36,958 bases of DNA from Rhodoplanes serenus (GCA_945861855.1 CAMAWG010000024.1:1-36958), one strand, 5' to 3'; shown: positions 1 to 8,148, counted from the stretch's first letter. Notes: generated by a model from the sequence alone, not told the origin. Translations and numbers: made by a program.

Positions 1-130
1 ACAGTCCGCGCAAGGCGATCAACGCCGCAAGCGTGGCCGCGACAATGGCCGCAATAATTGTGAATTTGCCCGCGCGGGTAGAATGAGCCGCATCATGGTT
101 GTGCGTTGTGTTGGGTGATTGGGTGGACAT
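1..130 (-). CDS. N-terminal part of an unrecognised membrane protein (runs off the window)
   Basis: An open frame reads leftwards from an ATG at 130 to the edge without a stop, giving 43 residues. It starts MSTQSPNTTHNHDAAHS, a polar Thr/His/Asn-rich head, followed after Arg-Ala-Gly-Lys by a hydrophobic run (FTIIAAIVAATLAALIAL) that looks like a transmembrane segment at about residues 24-42. I do not recognise the family. It begins only 12 bases after the stop of the truncated rplT start and stands where the body of rplT would be expected. No good ribosome binding site is visible, so it may be translated by coupling to the short frame upstream. The frame could also be fortuitous; the missing remainder would decide. 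Confidence 0.45.
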   Translation of the reverse strand, partial: MSTQSPNTTHNHDAAHSTRAGKFTIIAAIVAATLAALIALRGL

Positions 131-142
131 GAAAATGAATTC

Positions 143-172
143 TTACAGGACGCCGCGTTTGACGCGAGCCAT
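143..172 (-). pseudogene. rplT: Truncated start of rplT (ribosomal protein L20), 9 codons then stop
   Basis: Seventy-three bases after the rpmI stop, an AGGAG ribosome binding site precedes an ATG that reads MARVKRGVL and then TAA. Bacterial L20 proteins begin M(A/S)RVKRGV followed by T-(A/S)-H-A, and rplT is the usual gene after rpmI, so the first eight codons match L20 and homology then stops abruptly at 148/149. An EcoRI-type hexamer (GAATTC) lies at 137-142, beside the break. L20 is needed for normal 50S assembly, so either an intact copy exists elsewhere, or an insertion or rearrangement has split the gene, or the sequence is chimeric here. The eight-residue match is short, but its position and ribosome binding site support it. 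Confidence 0.65.
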
Positions 173-245
173 GACCGATCTCCTGAAATGTTAAGCCTGC
201 AACATGATGACGTGACCGGCGCACGAGGCGCGGCCCGAAAAACCG

Positions 246-446
246 TCAGCCGTTGGGCAAGAAAAACTTGATGATGTTGTCGCCGTCGGCCTTGAACATG
301 ACGCGGGTGCCGCGGTGCTGGCGGATCTGCTTCTTGGTCCGCTTGATCATGCCGTGGCGCTTGCCGGCCATCGCCGATTTCACCTTGCCGCTGGCGGTGA
401 TCTTGAAGCGCTTTTTAGCGCCCGACTTGGTCTTCAGCTTGGGCAT
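246..446 (-). CDS. rpmI: 50S ribosomal protein L35
   Basis: The 66-residue product begins [20 protein letters not shown] and ends [10 protein letters not shown]. This is the typical L35 length and highly basic composition, with the conserved Lys/Arg-rich core ([17 protein letters not shown]). L35 is a small protein of the large ribosomal subunit. The start at 446 is chosen because an AAGGAG ribosome binding site lies just upstream and the family start MPKLKT follows; a longer in-frame extension to 605 is not L35-like. It lies downstream of infC on the same strand, separated by 307 bases with strong hairpins, and upstream of an apparently truncated rplT start. In many bacteria infC, rpmI and rplT are co-regulated by L20. 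Confidence 0.97.
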   Translation of the reverse strand: MPKLKTKSGAKKRFKITASGKVKSAMAGKRHGMIKRTKKQIRQHRGTRVMFKADGDNIIKFFLPNG

Positions 447-607
447 TTTGCTCTCCTTTAGCGGCTTCGGACGCGGCAAAGAACCGGTCCCGCCGGATAT
501 GCTCAATATGAGCGTGCTGAATGGATCAGCCTCGCCGCCACGGCAGCCCTTGTGAGCCGGGCGGTGAGAGGCCGGGGTTATGGCAGAGGTGGGCTGAAAA
601 GACAACT

Positions 608-742
608 ACGCGCGTCTTCGCGCGTACCCCGGACGCGGTGCGGCACGCACCGCCGGTCCGGGGCCCAGCTTGTTGCTTTTCGTGAAGAAACCGGGGTCCC
701 GGGTCTGCGGCGCGTCATTTCATGCCGCGCCGCGCCCGGGAC
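608..742 (-). promoter_or_regulatory. Three GC-rich hairpins between infC and rpmI
   Basis: The 307-base gap between infC and rpmI (447-753) has no convincing gene but holds three inverted repeats. 608-614 pairs with 619-625 over a TCTT loop. 627-642 pairs with 646-663 as two 8-bp helices separated by a two-base bulge around a 3-base loop. 696-703 pairs with 735-742, enclosing a second 7-bp pairing. None is followed by a T-run on the minus strand, so they are not clear intrinsic terminators. They could form an attenuator, an RNA-processing site, or the L20 control region known from infC-rpmI-rplT operons. The structures are seen; the function is inferred. Confidence 0.5.
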
Positions 743-753
743 AAGAGAGTGGG

Positions 754-1293
754 TTAGCGCGGCGTCAGCACCATCACCATCTGGCGGCCCTCGATACGGG
801 GCTCCGATTCGACCTTGGCCATCTTGGTGGTGTCGTCCTTGACCCGGTTCAGCAGCCGGGTCCCGAGCTCCTGGTGGGCCATTTCGCGGCCGCGGAAGCG
901 GAGCGTCACCTTGACCTTGTCGCCTTCCTCGAAGAATCGCTCCATCGAGTGCATCTTCACCTGGTAGTCGTGGTCGTCGATCATCGGGCGGAGCTTGATC
1001 TCCTTGACCTCGACGACCTTCTGTTTCTTGCGGGCCTCGGCCTGCTTCTTCTGCTCCTGGAACCTGTACTTGCCGTAATCCAGGATTTTGCAGATGGGGG
1101 GCGCGGCGTTGGGCGAAATCTCGACCAGATCGAGACCGGCCTCTGCGGCCTTGGCCAGCGCGTCTGCGATGGGGATGGTTCCGAGGTTGGCACCGTCGGT
1201 GTCGATCAGGTGCACCTCGCGAACGCGGATGTCTTCATTGATGCGCTGGCCGTCCTTCTGGACGGGCGCTTGCGATCTCTGCGGGCGACGAAT
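754..1293 (-). CDS. infC: Translation initiation factor IF-3, with ATT start codon
   Basis: IF-3 binds the 30S subunit, prevents premature 50S joining and checks the start codon. The 179-residue product starts (M)[20 protein letters not shown] and carries the family motifs [65 protein letters not shown] and the C-terminal [11 protein letters not shown]. The only start that keeps the conserved N-terminus is an ATT at 1293-1291, with GAGGAG about eight bases upstream; an in-frame TGA lies eight codons further up. The first GTG (1215) would remove 26 conserved residues. ATT is the classic self-regulating IF-3 start in enterobacteria, because IF-3 itself rejects non-canonical initiation codons. 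rpmI follows on the same strand. Confidence 0.96.
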   Translation of the reverse strand: MRRPQRSQAPVQKDGQRINEDIRVREVHLIDTDGANLGTIPIADALAKAAEAGLDLVEISPNAAPPICKILDYGKYRFQEQKKQAEARKKQKVVEVKEIKLRPMIDDHDYQVKMHSMERFFEEGDKVKVTLRFRGREMAHQELGTRLLNRVKDDTTKMAKVESEPRIEGRQMVMVLTPR

Positions 1294-1326
1294 GGGGGCG
1301 ATCTCCTCGTTGTTTCAGAAGCCATT

Positions 1327-1355
1327 AGAATCGGGATTGTCCGTGCATAAGTCAA
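1327..1355 (-). promoter_or_regulatory. Candidate sigma-70-type promoter for infC
   Basis: On the minus strand TTGACT (1355-1350) and GATTCT (1332-1327) are separated by 17 bases, placing a transcript start about 30 bases before the ATT start of infC. The -35 box is good and the -10 box is moderate; TTCTAA, three bases downstream, is an alternative. Confidence 0.4.
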
Positions 1356-1502
1356 CGTCGATTCAACCTAAAATAGCCGGCTTTTGCGCGGCTTTTTGAC
1401 TGCCGGTGGCGTTCGCCGGTTTCCATCGCCCCTGGCCTGCCGCACCGCCTCTTGCGTTCGGCGGCGGCTTGCGGCGAAACACGGGTCCAGAAACACGGGT
1501 CC

Positions 1503-2273
1503 ATGAGCGAGAGCGTCCTTCAAGCCATCGAGGTCGGGAACGGACCGGCCGCGCGCCGGATCGCCGTGCGGGTGCGCGACGGCGCGGCGCCCGGGCTGTT
1601 CTGGCTTGGCGGCTTCAAGTCCGACATGCAGGGCACCAAGGCCGCCGCCCTCGACACCTGGGCCGCCGGGAATGGCCGCGGCTGTACCCGGTTCGACTAC
1701 TCCGGCCACGGCGAATCCGGCGGCGATTTCGCCGAGGGTACGATCGGCCGCTGGCTTGAGGACAGCGCGGCGGTTTTCGAGCGCTTTGCCAAGGGGCCGC
1801 AGGTGCTCATTGGCTCCTCGATGGGCGGCTGGCTCGCCCTGCTGCTGGTGCGGGAGCTCAAGGCGCGCAAGGCCGCAGGCTCGGTCGCCGGCCTCGTTCT
1901 GATCGCGCCTGCGGTCGATTTCACCGAAGAGCTGATGTGGAAGAAATTCCCGCCCGAGGTGAAGCGTCAGATCGAGACCGAAGGCGCGTGGCAGCGGCCG
2001 TCGCAATATTCGGAAAGCGCCTATCCGATCACCCGCGGGCTGATCGAGGAGGGCCGCAAGCACCTGCTGCTCGGCGGGCTGATCGAGACCGGATGCCCGG
2101 TGCGCATCCTTCAAGGCGTGCAGGACCCCGACGTGCCGTGGCAGCACGCGGTCGACCTTTCGTCACGGCTCGCCCGCGACGACGTGGTGCTGACGCTGGT
2201 CAAGGACGGCGATCATCGCCTGTCGCGGCCGGAGGACATCGACCGGCTGATCACGGCGGTGGCGGAATTCTAG
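1503..2273 (+). CDS. Alpha/beta hydrolase
   Basis: This 256-residue single-domain serine hydrolase has a visible catalytic triad: nucleophile Ser106 in GSSMGG, acid Asp208 in LQGVQDPDVPW and base His238 in DGDHRLS. The FDYSGHGESGG stretch (about 64-74) is the loop before helix A that is typical of the fold. Size and motifs resemble ABHD10-like and other short-chain esterases or thioesterases, but the substrate cannot be read from the sequence. The start at 1503 (MSESVLQ) is preferred over an in-frame ATG at 1452, which adds a non-conserved Arg-rich stretch. It is divergent from infC and convergent with the PuuD-type gene, with only eight bases between the two stops. No signal peptide is visible, so it is probably cytoplasmic. 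Confidence 0.88.
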   Translation: MSESVLQAIEVGNGPAARRIAVRVRDGAAPGLFWLGGFKSDMQGTKAAALDTWAAGNGRGCTRFDYSGHGESGGDFAEGTIGRWLEDSAAVFERFAKGPQVLIGSSMGGWLALLLVRELKARKAAGSVAGLVLIAPAVDFTEELMWKKFPPEVKRQIETEGAWQRPSQYSESAYPITRGLIEEGRKHLLLGGLIETGCPVRILQGVQDPDVPWQHAVDLSSRLARDDVVLTLVKDGDHRLSRPEDIDRLITAVAEF

Positions 2274-2281
2274 GCCGCGGA

Positions 2282-3052
2282 TTATGCGCCGCGCTTGCGC
2301 GCCGAAATCGCCTCGCCGAAAGCCTGGAACAGCGCCCGGTTCACCGGGTTGCTTTGCGGGTCGTACTCCGCGTGCCACTGGACGCCGAGCGCAAAGCCCG
2401 GAGCGTCGGCGATCCGGATCGCCTCGATGGTGCCGTCGTCCGCCACGCCCTCGATGACCACCCGCTTGGCGGGATCGAGGATGCCCTGGCCATGCAGCGA
2501 GTTCACCCGGATCGTCTCCTGGCCGAGAAGCGTCGCGAAGGTGCCGCCACGGACCAGGCGGACCTCGTGGCGGTCGCCGAAGATGACCTCCTGATCCGGA
2601 TGAATCTCGCCGTTTTCCAGCCGCGGCATCCGATGATTGACGCGCCCGGGAAGCTCGCGGATTTCGGGATGCAGCGAGCCGCCGAACGCGACGTTCATCT
2701 CCTGGAAGCCCCGGCAGATTCCGAGCAGCGGCACGCCGCGGGTGACGCAGACCTTGACCAGTTCCAGAGCGAGATCGTCGCGCTGCATGTCGTAGGGTTC
2801 GTACCTGGGATGCGGCTCGGTGCCGAAATGAGTCGGGTGAACGTTGGCGCGGGCGCCCGTCAGCAATACGCCGTCGACCAATTCCAGCAATTCCCCGATG
2901 TCGGTGATCTCCGGCGTGCCGGCGAACATGATGGGCAGGGCGCCCGCGACCTCCGCCACTGCGCGAAGATTTCTCTCGCCGACGCGCTGCGCCGCAAATC
3001 GATTTTCTACCAATTGCGCGCTTGCAATCACGCCGACCACGGGTCGCTTCAT
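2282..3052 (-). CDS. Gamma-glutamyl-gamma-aminobutyrate hydrolase (PuuD-like) family protein
   Basis: This is a class I glutamine-amidotransferase-like hydrolase of 256 residues. The catalytic Cys113 lies in the nucleophile elbow LLGICRGFQEMNV, and His227 and Glu229 in GVQWHAEY complete the triad. Family members hydrolyse gamma-glutamyl amides such as gamma-glutamyl-GABA. The start at 3052 (MKRPVVGVIAS) overlaps the stop of the upstream aminotransferase-type gene by ATGA, implying translational coupling; a much longer in-frame extension is the shadow of that gene. It is the last gene of a four-gene minus-strand cluster. No polyamine or putrescine genes are nearby, so the true substrate is open. 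Confidence 0.9.
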   Translation of the reverse strand: MKRPVVGVIASAQLVENRFAAQRVGERNLRAVAEVAGALPIMFAGTPEITDIGELLELVDGVLLTGARANVHPTHFGTEPHPRYEPYDMQRDDLALELVKVCVTRGVPLLGICRGFQEMNVAFGGSLHPEIRELPGRVNHRMPRLENGEIHPDQEVIFGDRHEVRLVRGGTFATLLGQETIRVNSLHGQGILDPAKRVVIEGVADDGTIEAIRIADAPGFALGVQWHAEYDPQSNPVNRALFQAFGEAISARKRGA

Positions 3053-4263
3053 CGGCTGGCTCTCATTTCCCCGGTTCGCAAATCCGCAAACGCGTCGTCC
3101 AGCCGGCCCAGCGCCTCGTTGAGGATCGGGCGCGGCGTGGCAAAGTTGAAACGCAGCCATGTGTCGCCGCCCGGTCCGAACTGCGTGCCGGGGCTTGCAT
3201 AGATGCGCGCGCGTTTGGCGACCCTGGCCGCGACGTCTTCGGGTGAGAGCCCTGTTGCCGATAAATCGACCCAGGCGAGATAGGTGCCGTCGAGACGCAT
3301 CGAGCGGGCGCCGGGCGCCGCCGCCTCGATTCGCGCATCGAACAGGTCGCGATTCTTGGCGAGGTAGGGCAGCAGCGCGTCGAGCCATACCTCGCCGGTC
3401 CGCCAGGCGGCTTCGGTCGCGGCCATGCCGAAGGCGTTGTAGGAGCCAAGGCCGCTCGCCGCGATCCGCGCGTCGAGGCGGCGCTTCAGCGCCGCATTCG
3501 AGGTGATGCAGGCGCCGACGTGGGCGCCGGCCAGATTGAAGGTCTTGGTCGCGGCGACGCAGGTGATCAGCCGGTCGGCGATCTCCGGCGCCGCGGCCAG
3601 TGTCGGGGTGTGCTTGGCGCCCGCGAAAACCAGATCGCAGTGGATCTCGTCGGACACCAGGATTAGGTCGCGTTCGATGCAGAGAGCCGCCAGCGCGCGA
3701 AGCTCATCCGCCGACCAGACGGTCCCGCCGGGGTTGTGCGGGCTGCACAGGAAGACGACCTTCGTCCGGGGCGTCAGCTTTGTGCGCAACGCATCGAGAT
3801 CCATCGCGTAGCGCGCTCGGGTGTTACCTTGGGTCTCGACAAGCTGCGCGTCGAGGATGCGCCGCTCGTTGGCGACGATGATCTTGCGAAAGGCATGATA
3901 GGCGGGCGGAAAGACCACGACCTCGTCGCCGGGCGCGCTCACGGCCTGAAGGATCAGGCCCAGCCCGGAGACGATCCCGGGCGTCGGGCTCACCCAGGCC
4001 GGCTCGATCCGCAGGCCGTGGCGGCGCGCCATCCAGTCCACCAGCGCGCCTGCCCAGCTCCCCGTGTCGGCGTAGTAGCCGTGAACCGCGCGCTGGACAT
4101 CGGCGGTGAGCGCCGCCGTTACGCCCGGCGGGGCGGCGAAATCCATGTCAGCCACCCACATCGGGATCGCATCGGGCGATTCGATGCCGGAAAGGCGGGC
4201 CATGTTGTCCCACTTGGAAGCGTGGGTGCCGCGGCGTTCAATAACGCGGTCGAAATCGAACAT
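3049..4263 (-). CDS. MalY/PatB-type PLP-dependent C-S lyase (aminotransferase class I/II fold)
   Basis: The product has 404 residues, the normal length for the MalY/PatB branch of fold-type I PLP enzymes, which cleave cystathionine or cysteine conjugates by beta-elimination. The N-terminal block IPMWVADMDFAAPPGV (about 33-48) is diagnostic of this branch. PLP contacts are visible: Asn177 in CSPHNPGG, Asp205 in LVSDEIHCDL and the Schiff-base Lys240 in AATKTFNLAG. The 3' end overlaps the PuuD-like gene by ATGA, and the SDR gene ends 38 bases upstream, so the genes are probably co-transcribed. A true aminotransferase role is possible but less likely, given the MalY-type start. Confidence 0.9.
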   Translation of the reverse strand: MFDFDRVIERRGTHASKWDNMARLSGIESPDAIPMWVADMDFAAPPGVTAALTADVQRAVHGYYADTGSWAGALVDWMARRHGLRIEPAWVSPTPGIVSGLGLILQAVSAPGDEVVVFPPAYHAFRKIIVANERRILDAQLVETQGNTRARYAMDLDALRTKLTPRTKVVFLCSPHNPGGTVWSADELRALAALCIERDLILVSDEIHCDLVFAGAKHTPTLAAAPEIADRLITCVAATKTFNLAGAHVGACITSNAALKRRLDARIAASGLGSYNAFGMAATEAAWRTGEVWLDALLPYLAKNRDLFDARIEAAAPGARSMRLDGTYLAWVDLSATGLSPEDVAARVAKRARIYASPGTQFGPGGDTWLRFNFATPRPILNEALGRLDDAFADLRTGEMRASR

Positions 4264-4301
4264 GAGGCTGCGGCTCCTGGTATGGCCTTGGCGCGAACCC
4301 T

Positions 4302-5186
4302 CTACGCCGAAGTGCGCGGCGCGACGCCGTCATCTAGCAGAGCCTGCAATCCTACACGATAGTTCGGATAGCGTAGCGTCACGCCGAGCGGATGCCTGAG
4401 CCGATCGTTGCGAATGCGGGCGCTGCCCTCATAGAAGCTCATGACAAGGGGCGACAGGGTCCGCCGGGCCTCGTCGAGCGAAAGCAGCAGCAGCGGCGGC
4501 GCGATGCCCATGAGCTTCGCCGCGTACTCGATCGGATCGCCCGGCGGTGCGGGCTCGCCGTCGGCGACGTTGACGACCCCGTCGAAGCGGCGCGCGAACG
4601 CCGCATCGATCGCCTGCGCGATGTCGGCGACATGGATGCGGTTGGAAACATGACCCGGCTTGTCCACGCGATGGGCGCGCCCGGTTCTGAGGCGGACGAA
4701 CGCATTCTGCCCAGGGCCATAGATGCCGGCGAGCCGGAGAACCGCAACGGGCGTGCTGCGCGCATGGCCGAGCGCCTGCCACGCCCGTTCCGCCTCGACG
4801 CGCGCCGCCCCACGCGCGTTCGCCGGAACGGTTGGCGCGGTCTCGTCGATCCAGGCACCGCCGTGATCGCCGTAGACGCTGAGCGAGGACAGATACGTGA
4901 TCGATTGCAGCGGCGGAGCGGCGGCGATGTCGGCGGCCAGGGCGGCCAGCACCGGGTCGCCGGCCTCGCCGGGAGCGGCCGAGATCAGCAGGTGCGTGGC
5001 TTCGGCGACGGCTTGCCGCAACTCCGGCGGCGGATAGATGCCGTCGAAGGCGAGCATCCCGGCCAAATGGGTTGCGGTCTTATCCGGCGCGCGCGAAGTT
5101 CCGATCACGCGCGCAAAGCGCCACCCGAATTCGCCAACATAGTGTCGCGCGCAATAGCCGAGGCCGAGGCAGACGAGCGTGGGCAT
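4302..5186 (-). CDS. NAD(P)-dependent epimerase/SDR family protein (YeeZ-like)
   Basis: The 294-residue product begins MPTLVCLGLGYCARHYVGEF, with a Rossmann nucleotide-binding signature GxGxxA at residues 8-13. Further extended-SDR features are THLLISAAPGEAGDP, ITYLSSLSVYGDHGG, AVLRLAGIYGPGQNAFVRLR and NRIHVADIAQAI. This pattern is typical of the NAD-dependent epimerase/dehydratase family, particularly the YeeZ-like group. The substrate is unknown. The start at 5186 has GGTGGG just upstream and lies 11 bases after the stop of the Bug-type binding-protein gene, which makes an operon likely. A longer in-frame extension to 6092 is a shadow of the upstream gene. Confidence 0.86.
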   Translation of the reverse strand: MPTLVCLGLGYCARHYVGEFGWRFARVIGTSRAPDKTATHLAGMLAFDGIYPPPELRQAVAEATHLLISAAPGEAGDPVLAALAADIAAAPPLQSITYLSSLSVYGDHGGAWIDETAPTVPANARGAARVEAERAWQALGHARSTPVAVLRLAGIYGPGQNAFVRLRTGRAHRVDKPGHVSNRIHVADIAQAIDAAFARRFDGVVNVADGEPAPPGDPIEYAAKLMGIAPPLLLLSLDEARRTLSPLVMSFYEGSARIRNDRLRHPLGVTLRYPNYRVGLQALLDDGVAPRTSA

Positions 5187-5197
5187 CCCACCTTTTA

Positions 5198-6172
5198 TCA
5201 GATGCGCTCGATCCCGGCGTCGGCGATCACCTTGGTCCAGCGGGCGACATCTGCGGCGATGCGCTTCCTGAAATCGTCCGGCGTTCCCGCCTTCGGCACG
5301 CTGCCCATCGTATGGATGCGCTCGATCGTGGCGGGCTCGGCAACGAGCGCGTTGATTTCCCTGTTGAGCCGCGACGCGATCTCCTGCGGCAGCCGGGCCG
5401 GCCCGACCATGCCCATCCAGGAGGTGACGGAAAATCCGGGAAAGCCCGCCTCGGCGACGGTGCCGACATCCGGCAGCGGCGCATAGCGCTTGTCGCCGGT
5501 GACGCCGACGGCATGCAGCGCGCCGGACTTGATCTGGCCGAGCAGCGCGATCGGCGGATCGATCAGGAAGTCGAGCCGCTTGCCGAGCAGCTCGGTGAGC
5601 GCCTGGTTGCCGCCGCGGAACGGCACCACCGTGATCTTGATGCCGGCGAGCCGCGAAAAATACTCGATCAGCAGATGCTGCGGCGTTCCCGCGCCCGGAA
5701 CGCCGCCGAGGATCGGCTCCGAGCGGGTCTTCGCGGTCCTGATGAGGTCGGGGATGTTGCGGATCGTGTGCCCGGGATGCGTCACGATCACGAACGGGAA
5801 TTCGATCGCTTGGCCGATGATGGTGAAGTCGTCGGTCGGATGGTACGGCAGCGACTTGTAGGTCGCGGCGGTGACGGCGTGGCCGCTTGGGATCCATCCG
5901 AGCTGATAGCCGTCGGGATTGGCGCGGGCCATCTGCGCCGCCGCGAGCGTGCCGGCCGCGCCGGGCTTCGGCTCGACCACTATCTGCTGGCCGAGCTTGC
6001 GCGACAGGCCTTCGGCGATGAGTCGGGCGCTGACGTCCACGCCGCCGCCGGCGGTCAGCCCGTGGATCATCGAAATGCTGCGCTCCGGCCATGCGGCGAA
6101 GGCTCGATCGGGCCGCAGCGCGGCGGCCGCGGACAGCCCTGCGAGCATGGTGCGGCGCGTGAGTGCGGCCAT
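5198..6172 (-). CDS. Tripartite tricarboxylate transporter (Bug/TctC) family substrate-binding protein
   Basis: This is a periplasmic solute-binding protein of 324 residues. The N-terminus MAALTRRTMLAGLSAAAAL has a twin-arginine-like RR ahead of a hydrophobic core, with probable cleavage near AFA-AWPERS. Bug-family features follow: IVEPKPGAAGTLAA, LPYHPTDDF, VPFRGGNQALTELLG, ALLGQIKSGALHAVGVTGDKR and the C-terminal PDDFRKRIAADVARWTKVI. No TctA or TctB membrane components are nearby, as is common for these expanded families. The start at 6172 follows GGGGAGAG; a start 16 codons earlier is possible. It is the first gene of the cluster with the SDR, C-S lyase and PuuD-like genes, so its ligand may be a precursor for those enzymes; this is inference. 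Confidence 0.9.
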   Translation of the reverse strand: MAALTRRTMLAGLSAAAALRPDRAFAAWPERSISMIHGLTAGGGVDVSARLIAEGLSRKLGQQIVVEPKPGAAGTLAAAQMARANPDGYQLGWIPSGHAVTAATYKSLPYHPTDDFTIIGQAIEFPFVIVTHPGHTIRNIPDLIRTAKTRSEPILGGVPGAGTPQHLLIEYFSRLAGIKITVVPFRGGNQALTELLGKRLDFLIDPPIALLGQIKSGALHAVGVTGDKRYAPLPDVGTVAEAGFPGFSVTSWMGMVGPARLPQEIASRLNREINALVAEPATIERIHTMGSVPKAGTPDDFRKRIAADVARWTKVIADAGIERI

Positions 6173-6239
6173 GACGTTTCTCTCCCCGTGTCTGGCGTTT
6201 GTTAGGGGCGAGCCTAGCACGCCTGCGAAGGCGCCGGAA

Positions 6240-7364
6240 TTACGCTTGCGCTGCGGCGGCCCATTCCTCGGCGACCGCCACGTCGGTCTCGCCGGCGTGA
6301 GCGGGCGCCAACTCTGCCAGCCGCCGCGGGTCGATCTGCCCGAGCGCCCAGACCGCGGCGCCGCGAACCAGCGGCGAGGCGTCGGACAGAAGCCGCTCCG
6401 CCTGCGGCGCGTGCGACGGATCGCCGGAGTTGCCGGCGGCGATCAGGACATTGCGCACGAAACGCTCGCGGCCGGTGCGCTTCACCGCGGTCTTGGCGAA
6501 CATGGCCCTGAACGCCGCGTCGTCGAGTGTGAGCAGCTCCGCAAGCGCCGGAGCACGGGCCTGTTCGCGGGCGAACAACCGCTGTTCACGCCCGGCTTGG
6601 GCGAATTTGTTCCACGGGCAGACCGCGAGGCAGTCGTCGCAGCCGTAGATCCGGTTGCCCATCAGGGGTCGTAATTCACGCGGAATGGGCCCCTTATGCT
6701 CGATGGTGAGATACGAGATGCAGCGTCGCGCGTCGAGCCGGTACGGCGCAGGGAACGCCGCCGTCGGGCAAATATCCAGACATTTCCGGCAGTTACCGCA
6801 ATGGTCCGGCTCAGCCTGGTCCGGCGGCAGTTCGAGCGTGGTGAAGATCGCGCCGAGGAACAGCCACGAGCCGTATTCGCGCGAAACGAGATTCGTGTGC
6901 TTGCCCTGCCAGCCGAGGCCCGCCGCCGCCGCCAGCGGCTTCTCCATCACCGCAGCGGTGTCGACGAAAACCTTCACGTCGCCGCCACCTTTCGCGATCA
7001 GCCAGCGCGCGATTTCCTTCAGCCGCGGCTTGATCACCTCGTGATAGTCCTCGCCCTTGGCATAGACCGAGATCGCGCCGCGGTCGCGGTGCTGCAGGAT
7101 TGCCAGCGGATCGTGGTCCGGGCCGTAGTTCAGCCCGAGCATGATGACGGAGCGCACGTCGGGCCACAGCACGCGCGGATCGCCGCGCCGCTCGGCGCCG
7201 GTCTCCATCCAGATCATGTCGCCATGCGCGCCGTCGGCGAGGAATTGCTGAAGCCGGGCCTTGGCAAGCGGCGCGGCGTCGGGCCGAACGACGCCGACCG
7301 TGTCGAAGCCGCGCGCGCGGGCCGCCTCGATCAGCGCTGTCTTGATGCCGGCGGGATCGTTCAG
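6240..7364 (-). CDS. queG: Epoxyqueuosine reductase
   Basis: QueG reduces epoxyqueuosine to queuosine in tRNA, using cobalamin and two 4Fe-4S clusters. The product (about 374 residues) has [20 protein letters not shown] with the catalytic Asp135, the iron-sulfur motifs [12 protein letters not shown] (Cys189, 192, 195, 199) and [13 protein letters not shown] (Cys242, 245, 249) plus Cys215, and a C-terminal HEAT-like tail ([14 protein letters not shown]). No ATG, GTG or TTG occurs before residue 50. The best start is CTG at 7364, which overlaps the TGA of the upstream GST gene (CTGA) and gives the family's usual N-terminus ([18 protein letters not shown]) and length. Translational coupling to the GST gene is therefore likely. 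Confidence 0.93.
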   Translation of the reverse strand: MNDPAGIKTALIEAARARGFDTVGVVRPDAAPLAKARLQQFLADGAHGDMIWMETGAERRGDPRVLWPDVRSVIMLGLNYGPDHDPLAILQHRDRGAISVYAKGEDYHEVIKPRLKEIARWLIAKGGGDVKVFVDTAAVMEKPLAAAAGLGWQGKHTNLVSREYGSWLFLGAIFTTLELPPDQAEPDHCGNCRKCLDICPTAAFPAPYRLDARRCISYLTIEHKGPIPRELRPLMGNRIYGCDDCLAVCPWNKFAQAGREQRLFAREQARAPALAELLTLDDAAFRAMFAKTAVKRTGRERFVRNVLIAAGNSGDPSHAPQAERLLSDASPLVRGAAVWALGQIDPRRLAELAPAHAGETDVAVAEEWAAAAQA

Positions 7365-8053
7365 AAGTCGAGGTTGGTGTAGGCCGGGGCGGGCGCCAGG
7401 CCCGGCCACGTCTCGGCCAGCAGCGGGCGGAACGACGGCCGCGACTTCACCCGCGCGTACCAGTTCTTCGACGCCTCGTCTTCGGTCCATGGCACATCGC
7501 CTAGGTAGTCCACCGCCGACAGATGCGCGGCGGCGGCGAGATCGGCCAGCGTCATCCGGTCGCCGGCGAGCCAATCGCGGGTGCGCACCAGCCATCCGAT
7601 ATAGGCGATATGATAGCGGACATTGATCCGTGCCGCACGGATCGCGTCGGTATCGGGCGGGCCGCCGCCCTGCTCGATGCGCATATGCCGCTTGTAGAAG
7701 CGCTCCATCACCAGCGGGCCGCTCACTTCGGCGAAGAACTTCTCGTTGAACCAGGCCGCCAGCCGCCGCACCTCGACGCGCAGGCCGATCTCGGCGGGCA
7801 TCAGGCGGTTTTCCTGCATCTGCGCGCCGTGGGTCTCGTCGAGGAACTCGGCGATGACGGCGGCCCCCGGCACCGGCGGATAGCCCTCCGCCACCAGCAC
7901 TGGCGTGGTGGCGGCCGGGTTGAGCATCAGGAACTCCTGCCGCCGTTCCCACACCCGCTCCTCGATCACGCGATGCTCGAGCCCGCATTCGGCGAGCACC
8001 AGCCGGATGAATCGGGAGTGGGGGCAGAACGGATGATGGAAGAGTGTCAGCAT
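7361..8053 (-). CDS. Glutathione S-transferase family protein
   Basis: The 230-residue protein begins [20 protein letters not shown], a thioredoxin-fold N-terminal domain with CPHS in the active-site position. [29 protein letters not shown] (about 46-74) holds the conserved cis-Pro and the glutathione-binding loop, although the usual Glu-Ser is replaced by Gly-Ala. The helical C-terminal domain has the N-capping motif [22 protein letters not shown]. The substrate is unknown. The last codons overlap the apparent CTG start of queG by one or two bases, so both are probably expressed together. The start at 8053 is supported by the family N-terminus; the longer in-frame extension enters a palindromic repeat. 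Confidence 0.9.
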   Translation of the reverse strand: MLTLFHHPFCPHSRFIRLVLAECGLEHRVIEERVWERRQEFLMLNPAATTPVLVAEGYPPVPGAAVIAEFLDETHGAQMQENRLMPAEIGLRVEVRRLAAWFNEKFFAEVSGPLVMERFYKRHMRIEQGGGPPDTDAIRAARINVRYHIAYIGWLVRTRDWLAGDRMTLADLAAAAHLSAVDYLGDVPWTEDEASKNWYARVKSRPSFRPLLAETWPGLAPAPAYTNLDF

Positions 8054-8148
8054 GGAACCCAGGGTCTGGTGCCGACGGGCTGGAATCGGATGCGCAAGCC
8101 TAACAGGCCGCGAAAAAAGTCCCAACCGGTCATTGGCGTAACATCGAC

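Noticed and set aside
1370..1400. Intrinsic terminator AGCCGG ... GCGGCTTTTT on the plus strand
   Set aside because: The hairpin and T-run exist, but no plus-strand gene lies upstream within the window for it to serve. It may be chance in the divergent infC/hydrolase gap.
1937..3202. 421-codon plus-strand open frame
   Set aside because: It overlaps the 3' part of the hydrolase gene in a different frame and is antisense to the PuuD-like gene. No domain is recognisable.
4392..5486. 364-codon plus-strand open frame
   Set aside because: It is antisense to the SDR and Bug-type genes, both with clear motifs on the minus strand.
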